Of a stretch of DNA of 64,000 bases, positions 21,731 through 35,330 are shown piece after piece. The notes under the pieces are model-generated. The model made no database searches and was not told the DNA's origin. It worked only from the letters and a program-made list of their open reading frames with translations. Position 1 is the first letter of the stretch, and every line of letters starts with the position of its first letter. Source of the stretch: Epiperipatus broadwayi. Lineage: Eukaryota > Onychophora > Udeonychophora > Euonychophora > Peripatidae. The stretch lies in assembly GCA_028023455.1 (NCBI GenBank), contig JAQFVV010000207.1:333208-397207 (forward strand), written 5' to 3'. The translations under genes and the position numbers were made by a program.

Positions 21731-24700
21731 AACTAGAATATAATTATTATTATTTTCATTTTAAGCATGCCATATTTTCTATTAATATTGTGCCCTTTTC
21801 TATAGGTCAGAAATAGTCAATTACAGTAAAGTACTAAAAATTTTAAATTTTAGAATATGTTCTTTTAATATGTTGATTATATTTTGTTAATGGTATTATA
21901 AAGTACAATTTGAAGTTAAGTAAAATACGTAGTGTATATAATATTATGGTGAATCATTTAAAAAATAGTTATGTAAAGCTAAAAAATATTGTTACATATG
22001 GTTGCAAAAGCTGGCCATATTAAATAACCCAGCTATAAATATTTAAAAGTATATTTAAATGTTAAATTTTAATAGTTTAAAACTTATAATTAAATAAATG
22101 TTATATTTAAAGTTAGAAATCACATTTAATAATTATAATTAATGTCATATATTTTAAAAATAAGCTTTATGGTAGTGAAAGTTGTATTTGGTTCTATATT
22201 TTCTAAATTATTATTCCAAATTTTTATATTATTTGAGCTACTTTATTTGGTATAATAAAGTGATGCAATTTTTTAATCCAAACAGAGAAATAGATTGAAA
22301 ATCGTCTGTCTCAATTTTATTAATCATGTGACTACATGGTTTCACACATATGCTTGTTTGAATTTAGATTAACAAAGTTTGAAATATTTAAAATTGTATT
22401 ATAGAATTGAATAGGATTACTATCTATCATAGAAGCGAATATTAAACATTCATTATAAAATGTTTCTAAAATGTTTTAAGGTAGTATTATAAAGTCAAAT
22501 ACAGTTATAATAAAAAATTAAATATTTTGTTTAAATAAAAATAGATAAATTGAATATTAAGAGTGGGATAAATATTAAAACATTTATTTTAAGAGTTATT
22601 TTAAATGTTTAAATAATTTTAATAAAATAATAATTGATTTAAAAGTAGTGTTTTAAATAATATTTCAAAGGTTTATTATGTCATAATTTTATATTTTGAA
22701 ATTTAATTGTGAGTTTGCAACAATATGTAAATTTGATCTCAAATTAAAAGTGAGAATCAACCAATCAAATGATGTATTCTCTAGAATATAAATACTGATT
22801 GCACGGGGGGTATCAGGGTGATTAATAATGTATCAGTGGTAATTAGTAAGGTATTAAATCAATTTGTAGGGCTCTCTTATAATTCATTTATAAAAACTAA
22901 TAGGATACTTTTAAAATACTTTGAAAAGAGAGTTTTAAAATAAAATATATTTAGGAACTTCATTAAAATAATTTGCTAGTTTTTAAAAGTTTTCTTGCCA
23001 GGGTTATTTTATCTAAGTTTAACTCAGAACTTCTTAATAAAATGGATATTCTACGAAATAAAATATATTTAAATTATAATACTATAAAAATGTATGGAAT
23101 AGTTATTGATACTGTCTTATTTATGCTTAACCAGAGGACCATTGTAATATATAAAACAGTAGATGAACATTATATGGGAAACTTAGGTGGAAAGCTATTT
23201 GCCATCTAAAAAAGTTGAGATGTATTATTTTATAGAAGCTAGTCCAAGATTTTAAAAATAACAAGACAATTATACCTTATGATGGTTTATAAAATATCAT
23301 ATTAAAAGGAGAAAAATGTTATGTCCTTTTTGAAGGAAACATTTTTTTTAAAACTATTTTTCAAGAATTAGAGAATGACTTACAGAGAATATTTTACTAA
23401 AGCATTTTGATATAAAAACGTTAGTCTTAAAAATGTTAAAAAACGCATTTAGAAAAGATTTTTAAAACTTGAAGTTTTTAAAAAACTGATATATAAAATA
23501 CCAAATGAAATTAAATTTCTTAAGAAGGAAATCTATAAGAAACTGAACATATGGATCCATGAAAATATAAACATTGTGTAAAAAGTTACCAGATATATAT
23601 TAAATTAAATTAGATGGAATGATGCATCAAATGTCGGCATGGGATATTTAGGAAGCTTCACGGATTATTTTATTTTATTATTATGATTCCAATAATTATC
23701 TTTCTGGAATATATAATCCTTAAACTGTTAATTTATAAACTCTTACATGACAGATTGATAATTATTTTGTTTAATTTTTAAAGATTTTAAGACGTCGTAT
23801 TATTATTTTTTTTTACTATGTATTTTTAAAAATTGCTTACTGCCTCCCACCCCAACAATTGTTTGTTGTCAAGCAAGAGAAACATAGCAGTGGGGGAGTT
23901 TGTAAAAATTTCTTGAAGAAATAACGCACTTAGAGGAGAACATTTAAAAAAAAAAAAAACTCGAGAAAATATTAAATATTTTTGAACTTATCATGAACTT
24001 TTTTCAAGTGAAGAATTAAGGGAAAAGATATGTAATTATAGTCTTGATTCTTTTTATTTAGTAACTTAGTTAAAATGTAAATTTTTCTGTTTTTTAATAA
24101 GATTAGGAAAACATGAACATTAATCTATTAATAACATTAAAATTTTATAATATATGATTTAATAATTTAGATAAGAACATTTTTAAAATAAAAATGTATG
24201 GATGTATATTTTTATGTATGCAATGCCATCTCTAGTGGATGGAGGAAGTCAACTGCAGAAGTGATGACCAGATAAAGGTTACTTGGTATTAGTTAATGAA
24301 TATTGCTAATTTTATGATGTATATTTTTGTTTTCTTTTAGATTGCCTATGAATAACCATGAATGAAGTATAAATGTTTTAATAATGTGTAAACACATTTT
24401 TTTGTACATTTTAAAACATTATGAGGTTAGGATTTATTTGGAAATATGCATACAATGATTTTATATTAGTGATATAATGCAACATAATAAATATTTGTGT
24501 GATTCTTTTTAAAAAACTTTCATGTTATTGGATATTCAAATATTGTCTGATTAGATTGTATATGGTTAAGAATATAGAATAATGTGATAAGCAAACTTTT
24601 CTTGTGGATCAGTGAGATTGCTTTAATTAGAAATGAATTTTATTTATTGTTTGAAAATGCAGTTATTTTTGTTGATGTATGATGTGGAAAATCTTGAGAA

Positions 24701-27700
24701 ATAATAATAAAATAGTGGCTTGGTAATACGGTGGTTAACAGGAAACCAAGATGATGTTTTAATAGGATGTGATGAGGAGTATGAATAATATTTATAGTCT
24801 TTGTGTAGATATCAGTACAGCTAACGGTGCCCTGTGGCTGGTATATTTATTTGGGCAGTGTTTTATATTTCTTTAAATATTTGATGTTTTAAATAAAGCT
24901 GAAAGAACAGCTTTAACATCAGTGATGTATTGGAGATCATTGGACAGGAAAAGGTCATACCTCTATTTCTTATTGATACACTGTGCCAGGATATTTTGAT
25001 GTATGTTATAAGTTATACTCTATTTTTCTTTCTTAAATCCTATACATCTGTTTGCTATCTATATTTCATGTAACTGCATCATTCAGTAAGATATATTTGA
25101 AAAGAAATGGTAAATAATTTTAGCCCTTAAGTTATGCTATCATTTGAATGAGATTGGTTTATTTTCTAGAAGAAATAGAATTTTATAACTTGAAATTGAA
25201 GGTCCAGTGAATCCTAAAGGAAAGGAAAGAATCATAAAATATATTTTGGATTTATTTCGGAATTAAAATATAAAATTTTTAAGAATAAAATATGTAAAAT
25301 AAAGTTGTTCTTTAAAATGTTAATAACTTTTGAATGCTTTATGTCTTTGAAAAATTAAATATTGCATATTTTAAAATACAATAGTATAAAGTAAAATGAT
25401 ATAAAGAATAGGCATAGTATAATTTTATGTTTATTGAATAATAGGGAATATTGAATAATTACAATTATACAATATTAAAGTAATGCTATATGAGAATATG
25501 TTATGTTTAATGGTCAGAATGTAATAAATGATATCCACTAAAATCTAGTAATAGATTATTAGATAGATGGATTATGTAACATCTTTGACTTGCAAGATGA
25601 AAATTGTGTAATTTTAAGAAAATCCATACTCATGATAATGTTAAATTTTTTGTTTTCTGTAGAATGTTTTCTCTGTGGATGTGTTTGTTTTTTTGTTTTT
25701 TTTTTTAATATAATTAGATAATTTTAAGGATAGGATATTTTGGTAAAAATAAATAGATATCATTTGTCATAAGTTTAACCATAAAGAGAAACCAAATGGT
25801 ATTGTTTTATTATCATTGTATTAAGTCTAAATGAGGACCCTAAAATAAGTATAAATTATTTTTTTATGACTAAGTAAATAAAAATGTAAAACAGTGTAAA
25901 ATGAGGATATCCAATGTAAATATTGTACATAAATTATTTATTTTGTTAATGTTATAATAAACTTTGTTAATTTTGTTTTTTCAAAAATTTGTGTGTCTAG
26001 ATTTTTTTATTTTCCATTACACTGCATGAGATCACAATATATCCATAATAATAGAAACAAACATATAATATAGCACAAAAGATAAATAAAGAATTAATTT
26101 TAAGAATTCAAATATTTTATTGGTATTCATTTAATTAAGTAATCATAATTTTACATTATTTTATGGTCATAAATTAGTTAACATAAAAGTACATTGAATT
26201 ATATGCTATTAGTTGCCACATACTTTTGTTTGTCAGATTATCAAATGCTACCATGTATTTATTATATTATTACATGAAGATAAAAGATTATATTAAATTA
26301 TTTTATTATTTTATCATAGTAATAAAAATTATAGTGAAAAGAAAAGAGATATACAGAATTACTTCATACAGTGAGACTATTATTATTATTTATTATTATT
26401 AGTTTAAGTGTAGTAGATTGTGACATAAAAATCCCTTCTCACATTTTACTACCGTAGTTTTAATTAACTTAGAATAAATTTTATGAACCTGAGATTTTAT
26501 TGAGCTAAAATATTATGAATAGAAGATTAAGATTTAATTATTAGCTTAATCTTAGTGAGTAAATTTATTAAAGTTGTAAGAATACTATAAGTTTATTATT
26601 TGAGATAGTAATAAGGGGGGATAGTGTTCTTATGCCATTGAGGTAGTATCCTGTAGAATATTGGCTCAATGTAATCTATCTTGTCACCTGTATTTTCACT
26701 TCAAGTCTCATGAAACTATTAAATATTTATTTAATTTATTTTTTATAAACTGAACCTTATTCGTATTTTAAATTTGAGCTAGTGGAACAATTTAGTATTA
26801 ATGCTGAATATTTTATTTATTAATTATTAACTGAGCTAATATACTGTTAGGAAGTGTAGATGCAAATGACACAGGTTAGAATATTAAGAGATTTCTAGCA
26901 CAAGCTTTCCTCTCTATATTTAATTTTATGAAAAATTTCAACCAATTAAGTTTTTTGTTTTTAGGTTGTTGATTTCTAATATGGTGCTATCATTTTATTT
27001 TTCATAAACCATTGATTCAAAAAATGTTGCACTTTAAAATATGAAAGCAAATACATATTTATTAGCACTATTGACTTGATAAATTAAATTGTCTCAGATT
27101 AGTTAACAATATACTCGGTAAATAATACTTAAATAGTTTCTCTATCTTACCTGAGCCACATGCCATTTTGCCAGGCCAAGCAAGCCTCTGCTTGATTTAA
27201 TATTTTCCTTTTCCTAAATATATTGCTATAATTGTGTTAAACACATGCCATCTTTCCTAGGTGTTTAATCCTATTCTGACATGAAAGTATCAGAGACTTT
27301 AATAGGGCAAGGGCATCAATCCTGAAGTTGGATTGTTTCCAGATAAAAAAAAAAAAATAACTAAAGGATGGATGCAGAAGAAATGTGCTTCTATGAGTGA
27401 ATGCTTTTATTATCCATTACTGTTTGTAGAACTGATGTGTTTTTTAGAAAGATATATGGTTTAACAAGAAATATCTGATGATAATGAAGAAGTAGTTATT
27501 GGCATTTATTGGATATATATGGTGAGTAGTTTCACTCTGTAGGAAAACTTACCATTAAAAAACTAAAAGTTTACCATCAAATGTTTTATATTTTATAATG
27601 AGATGGACAGATTATCTCAAGAAAGACATTGAATTCCTGACTTGTTACATATAATTCATATTCATAAATTATGATTGATAATGGAATGCTTTGTCCCTAT

Positions 27701-27786
27701 ACTTGTCAGATGTTTCAACATTTAGATAATGATGAATATTCTTTATATATTTAGAATCCTGATGCCTGATACATTCTTCTCACTTT
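21731..27786. other. Long AT-rich non-coding stretch
   Basis: About 6 kb in which I recognise no gene, RNA or transposon protein. A short (ATT)n-rich patch lies at 26385-26402. The frame at 22973-23209 (78 codons, plus) has no motif and AT-biased composition. It could be intronic or intergenic. Confidence 0.5.
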
Positions 27787-28270
27787 AATCATCATCATCA
27801 TCAACCATTATCAATCCACTGCAGGATGAAAGTCTTTCCAAGTTTAATCCATCTTCTCCAATCTTTAGCTTTTCTTCTCCACATCACCCCTGCACACTTT
27901 CTTATTTCATCCATTCATCTCACATGTGGTTACTTTCTGAGTCTTTAACAATCTCTTGGAATACAATTTAAGATTTCAATTGTCAATCTATTATCATCTT
28001 TTCTAGCAATATGTCCAGCCCAACTCGACTTCAATCTTTTAATTTTTTCAGTGAGGTCAGTAACACCTGTTTGTTCTCTTACCCATACATTGCGTTTTTG
28101 ATCTATTCTTGTTACTCCCAACATGCATCTCTCCATACTTCTTTGAGTGGTCTGGAGTCTCTGTATTGCTCTTCTATTAAGTGTTTAAGTCTCAGATCCA
28201 TAAGTAAGAACTAGTAAAACACATTTGTTAAAAACCTTCCTTTTCAAACGCATAGGCATATTATCCAGTA
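27787..28270 (-). mobile_element. RTE-clade LINE, 3' end fragment
   Basis: A close relative of the 18035 copy. Minus frame 27945-28136 reads RCMLGVTRIDQKRNVWVREQ, TGVTDLTEKIKRLKSSWAGH and IARKDDNR. The 3' end is marked by a (TGA)n-type tail (plus strand ATCATCATCATCATCAACC from about 27789). It is 5'-truncated near 28270, which gives a short dead insertion of about 480 bp. The plus-strand frame at 28011-28214 is its antisense shadow. Confidence 0.85.
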
Positions 28271-30226
28271 TTTATTTTTAGCTTACCATTTTTTTTATTT
28301 CCTCATTTGTTATAATTATATTATTCTAAAAGTTTCCTAATATATTAATCATAACTCTTTTCTTTCATCTCTACCATCCCTCAACCTGTTTTTAAAGCTA
28401 TTCTTAATATATCGATATTATTCATTTTGTCTGTGTAAGTATTTTGTTTTCTTTCAGAAACATCTCATTTAAGATTTTTTTCTTGGTATACTTTTTAGAT
28501 GAATATGAGCCGCAAAATTTATAAAACTTTGATAAATTGTTGTATTTTTTATTTATTTTGTCAAATACTTATTTTAGAGTAATGCTACTTCGTTATTTAT
28601 CGAATCTTTTTATTGCTTGTAATATATTCGAAGACACATCTGTATCTCATTTTCCACTTGATATAATTAAGCCTCCCAAGAAACAGAAATACTTGTCTTC
28701 TTTTTATTGACGTTCACGTCACATTTTAGTTTTAAACGATTTTTTTATAAATCTTAATTTTCTTTTCTAAAAGTTATAACATATTTAAAGCTGAATTTGT
28801 TTTTTTTTTTTTGTATTTACTGTACCACAAAAATAAATACTATCCTTATAAAACAAAAGTAATGATAATAAATAATAATTTTCAAAATATTTCTTTTTCT
28901 ATTTTTTTATTTTTTTTTGAGAAAGTTTAATTATTTGCAAATTTATTTATTTCATTGTCTATTAAAATATTTTATACCTTTGCCAAATTATAACTTATAT
29001 ATTTGTTTCATTGTACCCATCCAGTGCATATTTGGGGAAAAACATTGTATTAGTATGGTTAACTATTCAATTTTGAAACATTGCATGGGTTTTATATAGT
29101 ATGACATAATATCAAACATGGTGGTATTTTCTCAATATTTTGCTTTATGCACATGTTGTTAATAAAATGAATGATATTGTAATCATAAACATGAGAAAAT
29201 ATACACTTAGTCTGCAAGCTAATGTCTACCATCTATATAACAATAATAATGGAAAATTTTAATAAAACATTTTAATTAAAACAAAATTGCATAAAACTCT
29301 AAATTTGGAATAATACAATCATCTTCTAGGATAAAATTCGAATACCAAGAGTGGAAAAGGATTTTATAGTCACTCAAAATATTCATTAACAACTTAAATA
29401 ATTTTTTTTAAATGAAAATAGACAATAATTGAATATAAAAGTCTTATTTAAATAAAGTGCAGCTTTAAATTATAGTGATCACCAGAATAAAATGAATATT
29501 TTACTTCAAATGCATTCTTCATATCTGCAAAATCATCATCACTAAACAGTTTAATATTTCATTTGTGTGATTATGCTTTGAATAAATAGCATGAAAATAT
29601 TTGCATTATAAATTACACAATGTTTAGATTTCTGGATGTTGATTGGTCAATACTAAGAATTATAGAGACACTAAATAAGACATAACAATAAAAATAACAT
29701 TTATTTTACAATAAACAAATTTTATAAACATGAACTCCATGGGAAGTCTGTTACAAAATTTACAAAAAAAAAACACTGTAACAATAGTCTAATGCAATTG
29801 ATTAGAGAAGACTACTTTTACAATTTAAGGTAATCTAAAGTTAATAAATTAAATAAATAAAATATCCACAATCTATGATGGTCTTAGGTGGACAAGTACA
29901 TCTGATAAGTTAAAGATTAGTACAACCAACTTTATTCTTCAAATGAAATAGTAATTACTATTTTTATCATTAAAACATTTTGTACCTTTAAAGTGATCAA
30001 ATTTTTATTACATTATAAACAAATTTATGGCACAAGTTTTATACCTTCCTGCATAAAATATGTCCTAAAACAATTCTATATTTCTATAAGGTATTATATC
30101 ATCTGTCAAATTTGAGAAAACCAATAGAATAATGGTTGTATTATGTGATGTGGATGATTTGGTTGATGGAGGTAGAGAACTTGGTATCTGAATATTTTAT
30201 GAAGTAGTTTATTAAAGTTTTTTTTA
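28271..30226. other. AT-rich non-coding stretch
   Basis: No ORF with motif, no RNA gene and no transposon recognised. Contains several T-runs (28799-28812, 28908-28918). Confidence 0.5.
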
Positions 30227-31266
30227 GAAACAATTAACATTGTGAATTTAATTACTGTAAAAAATATAGATAATTTAAATCAAAAAGTGTATGATTTGAG
30301 AGGAACCCAAGATTTGATATCCCCTGATATGAAAAATGTGAATTTAGAGTTTAACCAAACATTAATATCTCCTGGTCCTCATGTTTCTGATTTGGAAACA
30401 ACCAAGGAAGGAAGGGTATAAGCAAACTATGTTAGTGCTTCAAAATAGATTTAATGCTTTAGAAGATCATTTAAAAAAATGAGAGAATCTCAAAATGAGA
30501 TGAAAGATAATTTGAAAGAGATGAGAGAATTTCAAAATAGATTTGATGCTTTAGAAAATAATCAGAGAGAAACAAAGGAATTTGTTGGAAATTTAAAAGA
30601 AACTTTGGAAAGTAAAATTGAATTTTCTCAAGAATATTAAAAAAATAAGATTGTGGAATCAAATGAACAGATTCGAAGTAATTTTTTTGAAGAAATGGAA
30701 ATTAAATCAAAATAAAGATGAAATTATCTTAATTCATGGTTAGAGAAAATGGAATTAAATTGTAAATTAGCAAACAAGATTCTGATTATAAATTAAATAA
30801 TTTAGAATTTAAATTAAAGGAGACTAATGAAAAGTTATATGGCACATAATGGAAGTGAGCCATAAAAAACAAAGCATAGAAATGCAATCTAATAGTATTG
30901 TAGAACAAAAATTGAATTAGATTCAAGATTTAAAATCACTGATGAAAAACAATCTAGTTTAAGCATAGAAATTGAAAAATATAAAGTATGCAAGGAGAAT
31001 TGTTTCAAATGAATGGTAGTATTCAATCTCTGATTAATATTTGTTTGCAAGCTGTCAATCAAGAATTAATAAAGTTTGTGCAGGAATCAAGAATAGAAAT
31101 GTGTGAAGTAAAGAATTTTACATTCTACTTAGAAAAATATATCAGGCAGGTCCAAAAAGAGTTAGTGGACATTGGCCAAAAATTAGATAACTTACCAAAT
31201 AAAAAAATTGAGGAAAATCAGAATATTGAAGAGGAATTTAATAAATTCAGACAAGAACAGAAATAA
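30227..31266 (+). pseudogene. Decayed coiled-coil coding region
   Basis: An open frame starting at 30227 (ETINIVNLITVKNIDNLNQK) continues to a stop near 30420 and resumes in the same frame at 30479 as MRESQNEMKDNLKEMREFQN. A near-duplicate motif (QNRFNALEDHLKK then QNRFDALENNQRE) appears across a run of seven A, indicating a one-base shift. After more stops, a 92-codon frame runs 30988-31266 (NIEEEFNKFRQEQK at its end). The whole is rich in Glu, Lys, Asn and Gln with heptad-like spacing, so it once encoded a long coiled coil. It could be a retroelement gag or a host gene remnant. No polymerase lies nearby. Confidence 0.5.
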
Positions 31267-31640
31267 TTTATTCATAATTTATTGACAAATATGAAATCAT
31301 ATGATCGATTTAATGTTGTACACAAGTAAGTAATAAAAGATGAAGATATTAGCTTAGTAAGAAATAATCACTGCCCTAGGGGAGAACCATTATTAGAGAC
31401 TAGGATAAAAGAGTCATAATCTCTAATAGATAGCCATATTGGATCAGGAGGTTAATAATTCATTGAATAGAGTATAGTATGACATAATATCAAACACATA
31501 TTTTTCAAGTGAATGATGGTAATTTTAACAAGACACTCTAATGTTTGAAATTATTTGATAATAATGTTTTTTGAGAGAAATGGGTAATGTATCATCAAAC
31601 TTTAAATGGTTATCAAATTCTATAATCTTTTTTATTTTTT
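31267..31640. other. Short unassigned stretch
   Basis: Downstream of the coiled-coil remnant. A plus-strand reading of 31381-31450 (GEPLLETRIKES) may be the tail of the same decayed coding sequence. Nothing else is recognised. Confidence 0.3.
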
Positions 31641-31666
31641 TTTATTTGTGCTTAGTGTTGGTCCAG

Positions 31667-31823
31667 ATCGTTGTACAAGATGTCGTCTTCAGAAATCAAG
31701 AGCCAGTCAACAGATATTTTAACTCTTCCGCATTGTCGTTTATTCCCCAGACGTTTTCAGTTTCCAGAAAGCAAAAAGCATGGACATGAAGAAGGAAGAT
31801 TACATATATTTATTATACAAATC
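31667..31823 (+). other. Candidate isolated coding exon
   Basis: A 157-bp segment preceded by a long pyrimidine run and CAG-like acceptor (GGTCCAG ending at 31666), and followed by a donor-like GTGAGA at 31824. ATG at 31680 opens 48 codons in phase with the donor: MSSSEIKSQSTDILTLPHCR, then LFPRRFQFPESKKHG, then HEEGRLHIFIIQI. If not spliced, the frame stops at 31835. Composition and codon use are less AT-driven than in neighbouring chance frames. No family is recognised and no partner exon is seen, so this remains a guess. Confidence 0.25.
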
Positions 31824-31835
31824 GTGAGAAAATAA

Positions 31836-32555
31836 CATATAAATATAGAAGAACGAAAATAAACACAGAAAATACTGGTTTAATATATTTATTAATGAAA
31901 ATAAATCGATAAAACAAATAGGTTACAGTTATATGTGTGCACATTATATAGTTTGAATATGAACATTTGCCAACTGTAATTTTTTTTTTATTAAATAGCA
32001 GTTTATTTTATATATGACCATTATTATTCAACAATATCTGAAGAATTATGAGAGTATAGAGTTTGAAAAATGTGACAAATACATCAGATGGATCCTAATT
32101 ATAATTAAATTTGACATAAATAAATATATAATGAAAAGAGAAATTCATAAATTATTTCTTTCATATAAAATCTCATTCTTTGATTAAAAAAGATTAGAAT
32201 ATTTTCCCCTTAAAAATCTCAAAATAATACAAAAAAGAATTACATTTTATTTACAAATAAAAGAATAAATTTCTTATAAATTATATGCACTTCACAATTA
32301 GCCATTTTAAAATTTAAATAATGAAATTTCTTCATGGCATACTTCTATTCGTGCACAGACATTGTTACACACTTACATATATATTGTATTTGAAGCTGTT
32401 TCGTAACACTTTTGCATTTCTTCTTTTTTACTTGAATTAGAAAGATTACAATTAATTTAAAATATTGTTTACATTCTTAGCGCAGGCACTTTTAGATTTG
32501 AATTATTCATGATATCATTGAAAATTGGTGTTGATTTTGATTATTAGGTCAGGAT
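31836..32555. other. AT-rich non-coding stretch
   Basis: Nothing recognised between the candidate exon and the (TGA)n-type tail of the next LINE. Confidence 0.5.
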
Positions 32556-32779
32556 ATCAAACATCATCATCATCGTTATCATCAACCATTATCAATCCAC
32601 TGCGGGATGAAGGCCCCTGCAAGTTCAATCTATCTTCTCCGATCTTTAGCTTCTCTTCACATCACCCCTGCACACTTTTTTATTTCATCCATCCATCTCA
32701 CATGTGATCTCTATCTGAGTCTGTTATAATCTCTTGAAATCCAGTTTAAGATTTCAATTGTACATCTATTATCATCTCT

Positions 32780-34435
32780 TCTAGCAATATATCCAGCCAA
32801 ACTTCACTTTATTCTTTAAACTTTTTCAATGAGGTCAGTAACACCTATTTGTTCTATTACCCATATATTATGTTTTCAATCCCTTCTTGTTACTCCTAAC
32901 ATGCATTTCTCCATATTTCTTTGAGTGGTCTGAAGTCTCTGTATTGCTTTTGTATTAAGTGTCCAAGTCTCAGATCCATAAGTAAGAACTGGCAAAACAC
33001 ATTTATTAAAAACCTTCCTTTTCAAAGACATAGGTATATTTCCTTTTAGTATCAAGTTATTTCTACCAAAAGCACTCCAACAAAGTTTAATTCTATGATT
33101 AATTTTATCCATTATGTTTCCATCTGTATTAATAATCTGACCAATGTATTTGTAAGTGTTAGCTTCTTCTAACTCATCATAAACAATCTTTATTTTTATA
33201 TTTTGAGAAAATCAATTAAACATTGCTTTAATCTTTTTAACATTTATCTTTAGTCCTACTTTCCTACTTTGATCTGATAACTCCTGCAACATTTCCTGCA
33301 GCTCTAAAGAATTATGTGCAAAAACAACTACATCATCTGAAAAATCTAAATGACTTAAATAATCTCCATTTATTTTCACTTTTTTAGCTTACTATTTTAA
33401 TCCACGAAATACTTTTTGCAGCACTGCTGTAAAAAGTTTTGGAGATATGGAGTCAACCTGTCTTACACCCTTCTCAATGTTAACTTTCATAGTATCATTA
33501 TGTAATATAATTGCTGCTGTTGCATTTTTATAAAGATTCTTGAAAATATGACACTAACCTGGATCTATACCTTGATGATCCAATGCTTTAATCATTGAAG
33601 AAATTTTTATATAATCAAATGCCTTTTCATAATCTAAAAATCCAAAGCAAAATGGCAAATCATATTTATTTGTTCTTTCTATAACTTCTCTCCATACCTG
33701 TATATGATCTACTGTGCTAAAACCACTTTTAGATCCAGCTTGTTCTTTTGGTTGGTGGAAAATTAATGTTTTCTGTAGATGAGTTGTAAGTATCTTGGTA
33801 AATTTTTTTTATAAAACTGATAAATGGCTGATAGATCTGTAATTTCTAATATCTTCTTTATCACCTTTTTTAAATATTAATATTAATACTGCATTCTTTC
33901 AATCATCTGGTACATCTTTATCACCAGGAGTCTTTTCTTTCTTCATACATTTAATCACATGTCTCACTTCTTCATTAAAATTCTGGACAATTTGGAAAAT
34001 GTAATAGATATAGGAGGTACTTGTTCTTTATTACTATATAATTCTTGATAAAAGTCTTTTACCCAATTACGTGATGTCATCTCTCTTTTTAGTAATACAT
34101 CTTTTTTTCTTATTGCAGGTATACATTTTCTACCAATACCAAAATTTTGTTTTACATTCTTGAGACTTTTATTTTATTCTACAGCTTTTCTTGCTAGTTC
34201 ACAGTTTTACTTTCTAATATCATATTCAACTCTTTTCTGCACCAGTTTTACAATATTTGAGATATTCAATCCTTTTTAATGCTTCATTTTTGTATATCTT
34301 CATATTCCTTCTTTTCTTCATAAATTCTCTAATCTCAGTAAAAATTTTATTGGTCAATTGCTGCTTTTTTCTACCAGCTATCTTTGTTGCAGTTTTTAAA
34401 AGTGCATCAGTTATTTTCATATTAATTTCATTCAA
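32780..34435 (-). pseudogene. RTE LINE reverse transcriptase region, multiply interrupted
   Basis: Reading the minus strand in the best local frame: KEQAGSKSGFSTVDHIQV, motif A FLDYEKAFDYI, a motif B region with GVRQVDSISPKLF, motif C LDFSDDVVVFA (both catalytic Asp kept), then WSAFGRNNLI, LPVLTYGSETWTLNTKAIQR and NMEKCMLGVTRRD (frame 32876-33112). Stop codons and indels occur throughout, including one stop just after RRD and others near motif B. It is a dead copy; activity is impossible without the intact family member. Confidence 0.8.
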
Positions 34436-34465
34436 ATCTGAATCATCTTCACAATCTACTAATAC

Positions 34466-35073
34466 TTAAAACTGATTTGTAAGTTCTGATTTAAATTCAT
34501 TAGAATTTTTCTGAAGATTAGGAATATCAACTGTAAATATTGTTTTTTTTAATAATTTTTGTCTCTTTAGTTTTGCATTAACAAATATCTTACATCTTAC
34601 TAATCGATGATCACTTCCTGTGTTAAATTTATTAAGAACATTACAATCTTGAAATATGTATTTTCTGTTAGTCAAAATATAATCCAATTCTTTTGTATCT
34701 TTATTTGGATGCTTCCATGTCCATTTCCTTTTAACATTTTCTCAAAAAAAGAATTCATAATATAAAGTTTATCTTTTTTTGCAAACTCCATAATTCTATG
34801 TTCTCTCTCATTTCTATTACCATAACCATAATTACCTAGAGCACTTTCATCTTTTATTTGTTTACCAGTTCTAGCATTAAAGTCTCCCATAACAATTTTA
34901 AAATGTTGTTTACTTTGATCAAAAGCCTTTTGTACATCCATATAAAAATCTTCTACTACTTCATCACTATGAGAACTTGTTGGGGCATAAACCTGTATTA
35001 TCTGCATTTGGTATCTGCTATTAAGTTGTAGAATTAATCTTGCCACTCTGTCTGATACACCAGCAATCTCCAC
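34466..35073 (-). pseudogene. RTE LINE endonuclease region
   Basis: Two overlapping frames. 34672-35073 carries MEIAGVSDRVARLILQLNSR, IIQVYAPTSSHSDEVVEDFY and IVMGDFNARTGKQ (catalytic Asp/Asn motif). 34466-34687 carries MDYILTNRKYIFQD and GSDHRLVRCKIF (catalytic SDH). A frameshift near 34680-34730 separates them. Further upstream, around 35140-35260, CEVRRKGE and NIGNTSGVGFIINKK (catalytic Glu region) can be read in other frames. This is the AP-endonuclease type related to the domestic-gene family CFDP2, typical of RTE/BovB-like elements. Confidence 0.82.
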
Positions 35074-35330
35074 AATATTGTTCTTTCATTTTTTATTTAT
35101 AATGAATCCTACTCCACTTGTATTTCCAATATTTGTGCCTTTATAATAGAGTATATGTCCACTTTTTAAATCAATTGTCTCTTCACCTTTTCTTCTAACT
35201 TCACAAAGTCCAATAATATCCCATTTAATATAAAACAGTTCTTTAATTCTTGCAATCTTCCTTTATTTGAAAGTGATCTGCAGTTGTAAGTACCTAAATA
35301 AAAAGTCAAACATATTATTCTGGAAGTCAG

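Larger units (their letters stand above)
32556..35330 (-). mobile_element. Near full-length RTE-clade LINE, broken by frameshifts and stops
   Basis: About 2.8 kb on the minus strand. The 5' part near 35300 encodes the start of the family's endonuclease (YNCRSLSNKGR-like). Then come an IIGLCEVRRKGEE region, the endonuclease core, the linker, the RT and the RCMLGVTR-type C-terminal tail; the (TGA)n-type terminus is at about 32560. Single-ORF layout, short length and tandem-trinucleotide tail fit the RTE clade. At least several frameshifts and stop codons interrupt it. It is the best local reference for the shorter copies at 14.3, 18.0, 21.4, 27.8 and 54.1 kb. Confidence 0.85.
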
